Part shown: piece after piece, positions 1 to 7,141 of the stretch
How positions within the stretch are numbered: position 1 is the first letter of the stretch
Layout: each line of letters begins with the position of its first letter
Assembly: GCA_947305795.1 (NCBI GenBank)
Contig: CAMZEK010000027.1
Coordinates: 1 to 35,898 of the forward strand
DNA: 35,898 nucleotides
Source of the DNA: an uncultured Bacteroidales bacterium
GTDB taxonomy: Bacteria; Bacteroidota; Bacteroidia; Bacteroidales; F082
Direction of reading: 5' to 3'
Made by a program: the position numbers and the translations under genes
Notes under the pieces: generated by a model
Seen by the model: only the letters and a program-made list of their open reading frames with translations
What the model was told of the DNA's origin: nothing
Databases searched by the model: none

Positions 1-53
1 TGGAGTACACACACTTTCCAGGCGTGCTCCTTAAACCACTCGGACATCTCTCC
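1..53 (-). tRNA. tRNA-Ser(GGA), 3' part cut off by window edge
   Basis: Read on the minus strand from position 53, the sequence begins with acceptor strand GGAGAGA, then a D arm with GAGTGGTT, and an anticodon arm CACGC-CTGGAAA-GTGTG whose loop carries anticodon GGA (serine). It enters what should be the long class II variable arm and is cut off by the window start, so the T arm and 3' acceptor strand are not visible. A phylum-type promoter lies about 40 bases upstream. Confidence 0.93.
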
Positions 54-90
54 TTTGGCTTCTCCTCTGCCTACCTCTCGAAATCGTTGC

Positions 91-98
91 CAAAAGTA
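91..98 (-). promoter_or_regulatory. -7 box for tRNA-Ser
   Basis: The minus strand reads TACTTTTG, matching the Bacteroidota -7 consensus TAnnTTTG. A TTTG that fits the -33 element lies 22 bases upstream (121-124). Transcription would start near 84, about 30 bases before the mature tRNA end. Confidence 0.7.
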
Positions 99-174
99 CA
101 TATTTTTTCAATTGGAAAACCAAACATTTTGAATTTTTTATTCAAATTATTTCTCAAATGGCTGAAATATAGGC

Positions 175-1209
175 TCAAACGGTCATCTCTCCTCGTATGG
201 AAAGTTGCAGCAATTCTGTGATTTTTGCTTTCGGGAGGCCTTCTCCGACGAGATACATCAGTTTTGCGACGGCAGCCTCGGTGGTCATGTCGTGTCCGCT
301 GACCACCCCGATGCGGGCCATGTCGAGGCTGGTTTCATAGCGTCCCATCTCCACGCTTCCGCCCTTGCATTGGGTGATGTTGAGGATGATGAGGCCTTGG
401 TCGATGGCTTGTTTTAGCGCGTCCAGGAACCACGGCGCGGTGGTGGCGTTGCCCGAGCCAAAGGTCTCCAGCACTAGGGCTTCCAAGCCCGGCGTTTGCA
501 AGGCGTGGCAGACAAAATCTTCCGAAATGCCCGGGAACAGCTTGAGAATGCCCACGTTACGGTCGAGGTTGGTGTGGACTTTCAACTTTTTGAAGTTGGG
601 CTTCAGGATGCGGTCGGTGTTGTATTTGATGTGTACGCCCACGTCGGCGAGGTTGGGATAGTTGGTCGAGGCGAAGGCGTTGAAGTTCTCGGCGTTGAAC
701 TTGGTGGCGCGGTTGCCACGTAACAGTTGGTCTTGGAAGAAGATGCATACTTCGGGCACGATGGCGGTGTCGTCCTCCTTGGCGGCGGCAATTTCGATAG
801 CGGCGAGGAAGTTCTCGCGTCCGTCGGTGCGCACCACACCCATCGGCAGTTGTGACCCTGTCAGCACGACGGGCTTGTTGAGGTTTTCGAGCATGAAGCT
901 GAGGGCCGAGGCGGTGTAGGCCATCGTGTCGGAGCCGTGTAGCACCACGAAGCCGTCGTAATGCTCGTATTCCTCGCCGATTTTGGTCGCGAGACGAATC
1001 CAGAAATCGGGCGACATATTCGAGGAGTCAATCAGCGGGTCGAAACTGTAGAAGTCGATTTGGTAGCCAAAGTTCCGCAATACGGGAAGGTGGGCGTAGA
1101 TGTTGTCGAAATCGAACGGCACGAGGGCGCCTGTCTTGGGGTCTTGCATCATGCCAATGGTGCCACCGGTGTAGAGCACGAGGATGGTGGTTTCTTCTTT
1201 TTGTGTCAT
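175..1209 (-). CDS. ansA: Type I (cytosolic-type) L-asparaginase
   Basis: A 344-residue protein that should hydrolyse L-asparagine to aspartate and ammonia. The N-terminal TGGTIGM motif (residues 14-20) holds the nucleophile threonine T14. The second signature HGSDTMAYT (91-99) supplies S93 and D94; the family usually has threonine at the S93 position. GNRATK (165-170) carries the conserved lysine K170. There is no signal peptide, so it is expected to be cytoplasmic, and the length fits the AnsA family. The ATG start is followed at once by the first beta strand. It lies 71 bases downstream of tatD on the same strand and is probably co-transcribed with it. The family is clear; whether it prefers asparagine or glutamine cannot be read from the sequence. 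Confidence 0.93.
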   Translation of the reverse strand: MTQKEETTILVLYTGGTIGMMQDPKTGALVPFDFDNIYAHLPVLRNFGYQIDFYSFDPLIDSSNMSPDFWIRLATKIGEEYEHYDGFVVLHGSDTMAYTASALSFMLENLNKPVVLTGSQLPMGVVRTDGRENFLAAIEIAAAKEDDTAIVPEVCIFFQDQLLRGNRATKFNAENFNAFASTNYPNLADVGVHIKYNTDRILKPNFKKLKVHTNLDRNVGILKLFPGISEDFVCHALQTPGLEALVLETFGSGNATTAPWFLDALKQAIDQGLIILNITQCKGGSVEMGRYETSLDMARIGVVSGHDMTTEAAVAKLMYLVGEGLPKAKITELLQLSIRGEMTV

Positions 1210-1219
1210 ATTTTGTTAG

Positions 1220-1240
1220 TTATCAGTTATCAGTTATCAG
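1220..1240. repeat. 7-bp tandem repeat TTATCAG x3
   Basis: Three perfect copies of TTATCAG lie in the 71-base gap between tatD and ansA. It is one of several 7-8 bp tandem arrays in gene gaps of this window (see 3708-3827 and 31487-31549). Confidence 0.85.
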
Positions 1241-1280
1241 TTGGCAGGGGCTTACGCCGTCTGCTTATTGGCTGTCGCCC

Positions 1281-2054
1281 TTACGGGGCTATTTGGAATA
1301 GTTTTGTTGCATTATTTGTGGTTGTTGTGGCGATTTCATCCAATGGAATATCCAGTATTTCAGCGATTTTCTGTGCCGTGGCTACCATAAAGGCGGGTTC
1401 GTTGCGCTTGCCGCGATAGGGAACGGGCGCAAGATAGGGCGCGTCGGTTTCCAAAACGATGCGGTCTAAGGGCAGATGGGGCAAAAAGTTCTTCACGCCG
1501 CAGTTCTTGTAGGTGGTCACGCCACCCAAACCGAGATGGAAACCGAGGCCGAGATAGGCTTTCGCTTCGTCTTCGGTACCCGTAAAGCAGTGCATGATAC
1601 CGCGCAAACCACCGTCTTGATGTTTCTCCAAGAACTTCGTCATCTTGTCGAAAGCGTTGCGGCAGTGGATGGAAAGCGGCAGTCCGAGCTGTTTGGCCCA
1701 CTGTAGTTGGGTCTCGAAAGCGTCGGTTTGCTGCTTCTCAAAAGTCGTGTCCCAATAGAAATCGAGGCCGACTTCGCCCACACCTATGTAAATATTGCGT
1801 TCCAGTTCCTTCTCCATCAGCGCCAAAACCGTTTTGTAGTCCTCATGGACTTCCTCGGGTTGCAGGCCCATCATCATGCGGGTGCAGTCGGGAAACTCCT
1901 TGTGCAACTTGAGCATCGGAGCGATGGTGGAGGTGTCCACGTTCGGCAGTAACATCATCCCGACACCCGCATCCAAAGCGCGTTTCATGGCTTTGGCGAG
2001 GTCGAGGTCAAATTGATGGTCGTAGACATGTGTATGGGTATCAACAAGATACAT
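1281..2054 (-). CDS. tatD: TatD-family metal-dependent hydrolase (DNase)
   Basis: A 257-residue TIM-barrel amidohydrolase. The N-terminal DTHTH motif (residues 4-8) gives the two metal-binding histidines, GEVGLDFYW the conserved glutamate, HCRNAFD and the MHCFTG segment further metal ligands, and LETDAPYLAP the catalytic aspartate. The family hydrolyses DNA ends and is linked to DNA repair and quality control. The ATG at 2054 was chosen because it sits directly before the first strand and DTHTH; the frame is open 15 codons further upstream, but that part overlaps the promoter. It is probably the first gene of a tatD-ansA unit. The family is certain; the exact substrate is not. Confidence 0.92.
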   Translation of the reverse strand: MYLVDTHTHVYDHQFDLDLAKAMKRALDAGVGMMLLPNVDTSTIAPMLKLHKEFPDCTRMMMGLQPEEVHEDYKTVLALMEKELERNIYIGVGEVGLDFYWDTTFEKQQTDAFETQLQWAKQLGLPLSIHCRNAFDKMTKFLEKHQDGGLRGIMHCFTGTEDEAKAYLGLGFHLGLGGVTTYKNCGVKNFLPHLPLDRIVLETDAPYLAPVPYRGKRNEPAFMVATAQKIAEILDIPLDEIATTTTNNATKLFQIAP

Positions 2055-2081
2055 AAAGCTGTCAGTGTTGGATACAGTTTG

Positions 2082-2089
2082 CAAAAATA
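2082..2089 (-). promoter_or_regulatory. -7 box for tatD
   Basis: The minus strand reads TATTTTTG, a full match to TAnnTTTG, about 28 bases before the chosen tatD start. It is divergent from the box at 2121-2128. Confidence 0.65.
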
Positions 2090-2120
2090 AGAAAACCATT
2101 CGTCATTCGGCGATATTTCT

Positions 2121-2128
2121 TACTTTTG
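2121..2128 (+). promoter_or_regulatory. -7 box for small membrane protein / efflux operon
   Basis: TACTTTTG matches TAnnTTTG and ends 18 bases before the ATG at 2147. It could also drive the downstream tolC-macAB genes, as no terminator is seen after 2326. Confidence 0.65.
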
Positions 2129-2146
2129 CGCAAAACTTTTTCGCCT

Positions 2147-2326
2147 ATGTTTTGGACGGTTTTTGTGTTTACCTTATTAATATTAATTCTGGCCTTTGCT
2201 GCCATCGGCATCAAGATGTTTATTAAGAAGGACGGGCGTTTTGAGCGGCGTTGCGAGAACGAAGGGACGGCCCATTGCGTTTGCGGTGGAAAGGGCGGAG
2301 AAGATTGTAAGCACTGTCCAAACTGA
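2147..2326 (+). CDS. Small single-pass membrane protein with Cys-rich tail
   Basis: A 59-residue protein with an N-terminal hydrophobic helix (about residues 2-22), a basic stretch (KMFIKKDGRFERR) and a C-terminal tail with four cysteines (CEN, CVC, CKHC). This resembles a short membrane protein often seen in Bacteroidales; no function is known to me. The cysteine pattern could bind metal or form disulfides. The ATG was chosen because it follows a good promoter box and starts at the hydrophobic segment; a TTG seven codons upstream overlaps the -7 box and is unlikely. It lies 85 bases upstream of the TolC-like gene in the same orientation, so it may be the leader gene of the efflux operon. Confidence 0.7.
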   Translation: MFWTVFVFTLLILILAFAAIGIKMFIKKDGRFERRCENEGTAHCVCGGKGGEDCKHCPN

Positions 2327-2399
2327 TGAAATGACCGATTCAGTTTGGGTTTGGGTCGTTTCAAAATTGAATAATTGTTGTTTATATTTTGTAATTTTT

Positions 2400-2407
2400 T
2401 ATTTTTG
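2400..2407 (+). promoter_or_regulatory. -7-like box directly before tolC-like gene
   Basis: TATTTTTG matches TAnnTTTG and a TTG lies 19 bases upstream. It ends only 4 bases before the ATG at 2412, so a transcript from it would have almost no leader. Confidence 0.45.
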
Positions 2408-2411
2408 CGGT

Positions 2412-3707
2412 ATGAAAAAAGCCATCACATCGGTATTCGTTTTCTTGTTTGTTTGCTCGGTTTTTGGGCAGGAGAGCAGGAGCTACCAGTTCTCTTTGGA
2501 GGATTGCCTTCGTTTTGCCGTGGCCAATAGTTATGAGCGCAAGTCGATGGAGTTGACGGGACAATCGTTGGAAACCACCTACGAGCAGTCGAAGCTGCAA
2601 CGTCTACCCAATGTAAGTGCCTCACTTGGAGAGAATTTCTCAAACAACGCCAACGGTTGGTCGGTGTCGGGCAACGTAGGCGTGGGTTCCTCGGTGACGA
2701 TTTACCAAGGCGGCAACATCAACAACACGATAGAGCAAAGCCGCCTCAACGTAGAGCGCAACGAGGTGCAGTTGGAGCGTTACGACGACCAGCTTGCCAT
2801 CCAAATCCTGCAAAGTTTCCTGACCATCCTCGGCAACCAGGAATTGCTGAATTATCAGCTTGAGGTGCTGAATACCAGCCGCGAGCAGATGAAGCAGGGA
2901 CAGGTCCGCTACAAGGTTGGTTCCATTTTGGAGAGCGATTTGCTGCTTCTTGAGGCGCAATACTACAGCGACTCGAATAATGTGGTCGATACACGAATCA
3001 ACATCGACAACAATCTGCTCGACTTGAAAGTGCTGCTTTCGATGGACCCGACGGACGAGTTAGGAATCATTTCTCCCGACACGGAAAACCTTGACAATCT
3101 GAAGGAAACGCTCCCGACTGAGGAGGAAGCCATCAACCTCGCGATGGACTATATGCCTGAATTGCGCATGAGCGACTACGACATCCGCCTCGCCGAAAAA
3201 AGCGTGGACATGGCGCGGGGCAACTATTTCCCGTCCATCAGCGCGAACGCCAACGTGGGCATGGGTTTGTTGTCATTCGACCAAAGCGGCAACAGCCAGT
3301 GGTACGGCAAGCCGACCGAGTCGGTGGGCGTGTCGATGAGCATCCCCATCTACAGCCGAGGCCAAACCAAGGCCAACGTGAAGAAAAGCCGCATCGCCCT
3401 CGAACAGGCTGAATTGGACTATGAGCAGTCCGTCCTGACCGTGCGGCAAACGGTCGTCCAGGCCTATCGCAACGTGGTTTCGGCCTACAACGCCTACAAA
3501 GTCGCGCAGGTGCGTGAAAACGCCTACAGCAAAAGCTTCAATGCATATAATCTTCAATATCAATATGGTAGCATCACAACAGTGGATTTGCTGCAACAAC
3601 AGAACAATTATCTTAACGCGCTGAACAACTACATCCAGAACAAGTATTCCTTGGTGATGAAGCGCAAAATCTTGGACGTTTACATGGGTGTACCAATAAA
3701 GTTGTGA
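2412..3707 (+). CDS. TolC-family outer-membrane efflux protein
   Basis: A 431-residue protein with an N-terminal signal peptide (MKKAITSVFVFLFVCSVFGQ) followed by two outer-membrane-efflux repeats rich in long amphipathic helices, as in TolC/OprM. Recognisable family segments are FSLEDCLRFAVANS, the EQSRLNVERNEVQLE helix, and SIPIYSRGQTKANVKKS near the second repeat. It is expected to form the trimeric channel through which the MacA/MacB-like pump encoded just downstream exports its substrate. The ATG was chosen because the signal peptide begins there; the longer open frame upstream is not protein-like. It is followed after 161 bases by macA. The family is clear, but the substrate is unknown. 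Confidence 0.92.
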   Translation: MKKAITSVFVFLFVCSVFGQESRSYQFSLEDCLRFAVANSYERKSMELTGQSLETTYEQSKLQRLPNVSASLGENFSNNANGWSVSGNVGVGSSVTIYQGGNINNTIEQSRLNVERNEVQLERYDDQLAIQILQSFLTILGNQELLNYQLEVLNTSREQMKQGQVRYKVGSILESDLLLLEAQYYSDSNNVVDTRINIDNNLLDLKVLLSMDPTDELGIISPDTENLDNLKETLPTEEEAINLAMDYMPELRMSDYDIRLAEKSVDMARGNYFPSISANANVGMGLLSFDQSGNSQWYGKPTESVGVSMSIPIYSRGQTKANVKKSRIALEQAELDYEQSVLTVRQTVVQAYRNVVSAYNAYKVAQVRENAYSKSFNAYNLQYQYGSITTVDLLQQQNNYLNALNNYIQNKYSLVMKRKILDVYMGVPIKL

Positions 3708-3730
3708 GGTATGAGGTATGAAGTATGAGG
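3708..3730. repeat. 7-bp tandem repeat GGTATGA x3
   Basis: Two perfect copies of GGTATGA and one AGTATGA follow the tolC stop codon directly. Such short arrays recur in gene gaps of this window. Confidence 0.8.
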
Positions 3731-3743
3731 TGTTGTGAATATG

Positions 3744-3827
3744 GCTGTAAGCAGTAAGCTATAAGCTGTAAGCCAAATCAGCGCAAGGTCAAGGCGGGCT
3801 TAGTGCTTATAGCTTAAAGCTTAAAGC
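3744..3827. repeat. Two facing 7-bp repeat arrays forming a long hairpin
   Basis: Arm one (3744-3774) is four 7-bp units of type GCTGTAA/GCAGTAA/GCTATAA. Arm two (3797-3827) is four units of type GCTTAGT/GCTTATA/GCTTAAA. The arms are imperfect reverse complements (about 26 of 31 positions), including AAGCTATAAGC (3756-3766) against GCTTATAGCTT (3805-3815), with a 22-base loop. In RNA this would be a strong stem between tolC and macA. There is no T run, so it is not a classic terminator. Confidence 0.8.
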
Positions 3828-3868
3828 CAAACAAATTTTGAAATAATGAAATCTTGAAATCTAATACA

Positions 3869-5143
3869 ATGAAAAAGAAAACGAAAATATGGCTGATTAT
3901 TCTTGGGATTGTGGTGGCAGCAATCGCGGTGATGATGATTGTAAAGGCAAGAAAATCAGCGAACAAGGAATTGGTCATCCGCACGCATGTGGTGACCGAA
4001 TACACGGTGGAGAACACCGTCACTGCAACGGGCACCATCGAGCCGGTGGAGACCGTTGAGGTAGGCACGCAAGTTTCCGGAAAAGTGGAAAAGATATACG
4101 TCGATTTCAACGATGTGGTCAAGAAAGGCGAGTTGCTGGCTGAATTAGACAAACTAACACTCAACCAGAGCGTTAGTCGGGCCAAGGCGAGTTTGACCTC
4201 TGCCGAGAGCCAACTTAATTATGCAAAACTCACTTATGATCGTACTAAACAACTTTTTGAGTCTAATGCAGCCACACTCGCCTCTTTTCAGGAAGCCCAA
4301 AACACCTACACACAGGCGCAAATGAACAAGAAAAACGCCCAAGCCGCCTACGACCAGGCTTTGGTGGACTTGAGTTACGCCGAAATCTATTCGCCCATCG
4401 ATGGCATCGTGCTCGACCGCGCCGTGGAGGTGGGCCAAACCGTGGCGGCCTCGTTCAGCACACCGACTCTGTTCACCCTCGCCAACGACTTGACCAAGAT
4501 GCAGGTGGAAGCCGACGTGGACGAAGCCGACATCGGGCAGGTGAAAGTGGACCAGCGCGTTAGCTTCACTGTGGATGCCTACATGGATGAGAGCTTTGAA
4601 GGTACGGTGAGCCAAATCCGAATGAAGCCAACCACCACGAGCAATGTGGTGACCTATACCGTCATCATTGAGGCACCGAACCCTGACCAGAAGCTCTTCC
4701 CTGGCATGACCGCCAGCGTGACTATCGTCACGGAGGAGCAGACGGGTTTGGCCGTTCCTGCTGAGGCGTTCAACTTCACGCCCGATGAGCAGGTGCTGAA
4801 AGCCATGCGCAAGAACCATGAAAAGCCTGAGGGCCAGCGTCCTCAAGGCGAAATGCCCATGGGCGACCGTCCGCAGACGCAGGAAGGCAGCCACCCGAAC
4901 ATGGTTTGGGTGAAGAAAGGCGACGAAGTGATGCCACGTCCCGTGAAGGTAGGAATGAGCGACGGTGCTTATAAAATCATCGAACAAGGGGTGCAAGCGG
5001 GTGACTCCGTGGTGCTTTCGGCGCAATATGTGGCGAAGGAAAAGGAATTGAAGAAAGGCGAGAACCCCTTCATGCCCGGCCCTCCCGGAAAAAACAAAAA
5101 CAACAACAAGGGCGGTAGTGCACCGAGCGGCCCGCCGAGATAA
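3869..5143 (+). CDS. macA: MacA-like periplasmic adaptor (HlyD/RND-MFP family)
   Basis: A 424-residue membrane-fusion protein. Residues about 6-25 form an N-terminal membrane anchor; next come the first lipoyl half-motif (QVSGKVEKIYVDFNDVVKKG), a coiled-coil hairpin (LNQSVSRAK to QALVDL), the second lipoyl half (YSPIDGIVLDRAVEVGQ), a beta-barrel and a membrane-proximal domain. The C-terminus ends in a Gly/Pro/Asn/Lys-rich low-complexity tail. The family bridges an inner-membrane transporter to a TolC channel. It lies 5 bases before the MacB-like ATPase gene. The start at 3869 is preferred over an in-frame TTG five codons upstream because MKKKTK leads directly into the anchor helix. Confidence 0.92.
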   Translation: MKKKTKIWLIILGIVVAAIAVMMIVKARKSANKELVIRTHVVTEYTVENTVTATGTIEPVETVEVGTQVSGKVEKIYVDFNDVVKKGELLAELDKLTLNQSVSRAKASLTSAESQLNYAKLTYDRTKQLFESNAATLASFQEAQNTYTQAQMNKKNAQAAYDQALVDLSYAEIYSPIDGIVLDRAVEVGQTVAASFSTPTLFTLANDLTKMQVEADVDEADIGQVKVDQRVSFTVDAYMDESFEGTVSQIRMKPTTTSNVVTYTVIIEAPNPDQKLFPGMTASVTIVTEEQTGLAVPAEAFNFTPDEQVLKAMRKNHEKPEGQRPQGEMPMGDRPQTQEGSHPNMVWVKKGDEVMPRPVKVGMSDGAYKIIEQGVQAGDSVVLSAQYVAKEKELKKGENPFMPGPPGKNKNNNKGGSAPSGPPR

Positions 5144-5148
5144 TTACT

Positions 5149-5898
5149 ATGGGTGCGCAAAATTCCATCATCAAGGTTGAGAACCTCAAGCGGACATTTG
5201 TCGTTGGCAGTGAGGAAGTTCACGCCCTCAAAGGCGTTTCTTTCGACATTTGCCAAGGCGAGTTCGTGAGCATCATGGGCTCGTCGGGAAGCGGCAAGTC
5301 GACCTTGCTGAACATCCTCGGTTGCCTCGACCAGCCCACTTCGGGCGAGTACCTCATCGACGGCATTTCCGTGCGCGAACGCACCAAAAACGAGCTGTCC
5401 GAAATCCGCAACCGTAAAATTGGCTTCGTGTTCCAGTCATACAACCTCTTGCCGCGAACATCGGCCTTGGAAAACGTGGAGCTGCCTTTGGTCTATAACC
5501 CCGATGTCTCGCACCGCGAACGCCACGAAAGGGCGCAACACGCCCTGGAACTCGTCGGCCTGAAAGACCGTATGGAACACATGCCCAACCAGCTTTCGGG
5601 TGGTCAGCAGCAGCGCGTAGCCATCGCCCGCGCCTTGGTCAACGACCCGGTGATTGTGTTGGCCGACGAAGCCACGGGCAACCTCGACACGCGCACGTCC
5701 TACGAAATCATGAGCCTCTTCCAAAGCCTGCACGAGCAAGGCAAGACCATCGCTTTTGTGACGCACGAGTCTGACATTGCGGTGTTTACGAGCAGAACGA
5801 TATTCCTCCGTGACGGTCACATCCTCCGTGACGAACCCGTTGCGACCAAATCGGCGATTGAGGCCTTGAAAGCCTTGCCAGTGGAAAACGATTATTGA
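5149..5898 (+). CDS. macB: MacB/LolD-type ABC transporter ATPase
   Basis: A 249-residue ABC ATPase with Walker A GSSGSGKST, Q-loop FVFQSYNLLP, signature LSGGQQQRVAIARAL, Walker B VIVLADEATGNLD and H-loop FVTHES. It belongs to the MacB/LolD/FtsE group that powers mechanotransmission-type export, taking substrate from the periplasm out through TolC. In E. coli MacB the ATPase and permease are one chain; here they are separate genes, as is common in Bacteroidota. It begins 5 bases after macA and stops one base before the permease ATG, so the three are surely co-expressed. Confidence 0.95.
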   Translation: MGAQNSIIKVENLKRTFVVGSEEVHALKGVSFDICQGEFVSIMGSSGSGKSTLLNILGCLDQPTSGEYLIDGISVRERTKNELSEIRNRKIGFVFQSYNLLPRTSALENVELPLVYNPDVSHRERHERAQHALELVGLKDRMEHMPNQLSGGQQQRVAIARALVNDPVIVLADEATGNLDTRTSYEIMSLFQSLHEQGKTIAFVTHESDIAVFTSRTIFLRDGHILRDEPVATKSAIEALKALPVENDY

Positions 5899-5899
5899 A

Positions 5900-7120
5900 A
5901 TGGATATTCTGAACCTCATACGAATCTCGGCGAAAGCCCTGCTGCGCAACAAGACCCGCTCGGCCCTTTCTATGCTCGGCATCGTGATTGGCATTGCCGC
6001 CGTCATCGCGGTGGTCAATTTGGGCGAGGGACTGAAGCAGAGCACCGCCAATCAGCTTTCCGACATGGGCACCAACCTCATCATGGTGATGCGCGCCAAC
6101 CAAAGGCGTGGCGGCGTCAGTATGGGGTCATCCAACGTGCAGTCACTCAAGGTGCACGACTGCGAGCTGATTGCCAAGAACGCCAAGAATGTCACGATGG
6201 TCAGCCCCGTGGTGAACAGTGGCGGACAGTTGGTGAACGGCTCCAAAAACTGGTCGGGAACAGTGTATGGCGGGTCGCCAGACTATTTGGAAATCAAGAA
6301 GTACGAAATTGCGACGGGCGTCAATTTTACTGACGACGACGTGAAAAAATACGCCAAGGTGGGCTTGATTGGCCACACCATCGTGGAGGAGCTTTTCGAC
6401 GACGGCGAAGACCCCATCGGCAAGACCATCCGCGTGGGCAACATGCCCTTCAAGGTCATCGGAACCTTGAAGGAAAAAGGAGAGAACAGCATGGGCATGG
6501 ACCAGGACGATCTCGTCGTGATGCCTTATTCCACGGTGCAGAAGCGCATGTTGGGCGTGGACTATATCCAGCAGATTGTGTGCTCTGCCGCCTCCGAAAA
6601 CGTGGCCGAGGCCGCCGTGGAGGAGATTGAGACCCTTTTGCGCGCATCGCACAAGATTCCCGAGGGGGGTGAGGACGATTTCGAGGTGCGTACCCAACAG
6701 GAAATGCTGGAAATGATGTCGTCCATGACGGGCATGATTACCACCGTTTTGGTCGCTATTGCGCTGATTTCCTTGTTGGTAGGCTGTATCGGCATTATGA
6801 ACATCATGTACGTCACCGTGACGGAGCGCACCAAGGAAATTGGCCTGCGCATGTCGATTGGTGCCAAAAACTCGGCGATTTTGCTGCAATTCCTTACCGA
6901 GAGCATCATTTTGAGCCTCATCGGTGGCGTGATTGGCCTTTTATTGGGTCTCTTACTGTCGTATGTGGTGGCCTTGGTGATGTCGTTGCCGTTCGTCATC
7001 AATCCGTTGTGGATGGTGATTTCCTTCGTGTCGTGCGCCGTGTTGGGCCTTATCGCTGGTTTCTTCCCTGCGTTGAAGGCCTCGCAAACCGATCCGATTA
7101 ACGCTTTGCGATACGAATAG
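5900..7120 (+). CDS. MacB-type ABC permease (MacB_PCD + FtsX)
   Basis: A 406-residue permease with the four-helix topology of MacB. The first membrane helix is at about residues 22-42 (SALSMLGIVIGIAAV region), followed by a large periplasmic domain (about 45-270) and three C-terminal helices in an FtsX module. The conserved coupling segment TERTKEIGLRMSIGAK follows the second helix, and the protein ends with ALKASQTDPINALRYE, a typical family terminus. It pairs with the ATPase encoded one base upstream and with MacA and TolC to form a tripartite pump. Likely substrates for such pumps are antimicrobial peptides, macrolides or secreted small molecules; the sequence does not say which. Confidence 0.94.
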   Translation: MDILNLIRISAKALLRNKTRSALSMLGIVIGIAAVIAVVNLGEGLKQSTANQLSDMGTNLIMVMRANQRRGGVSMGSSNVQSLKVHDCELIAKNAKNVTMVSPVVNSGGQLVNGSKNWSGTVYGGSPDYLEIKKYEIATGVNFTDDDVKKYAKVGLIGHTIVEELFDDGEDPIGKTIRVGNMPFKVIGTLKEKGENSMGMDQDDLVVMPYSTVQKRMLGVDYIQQIVCSAASENVAEAAVEEIETLLRASHKIPEGGEDDFEVRTQQEMLEMMSSMTGMITTVLVAIALISLLVGCIGIMNIMYVTVTERTKEIGLRMSIGAKNSAILLQFLTESIILSLIGGVIGLLLGLLLSYVVALVMSLPFVINPLWMVISFVSCAVLGLIAGFFPALKASQTDPINALRYE

Positions 7121-7141
7121 TTCCTCAAAACCGATTGAAAG

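Noticed and set aside
2171..2187. TACCTTATTAATATTAA shared by 2167-2183 and 34833-34849, with similar stretches near 29920 and 35725
   Set aside because: One copy lies in coding sequence (TLLILIL), and the motif is AT-rich and short, so chance and codon constraint are enough to explain it.
4154..5026. 290-codon open frame antisense to macA
   Set aside because: It is the shadow of a GC-biased gene: His/Leu/Val-rich composition, no domain, no promoter or start context, and macA is unambiguous.
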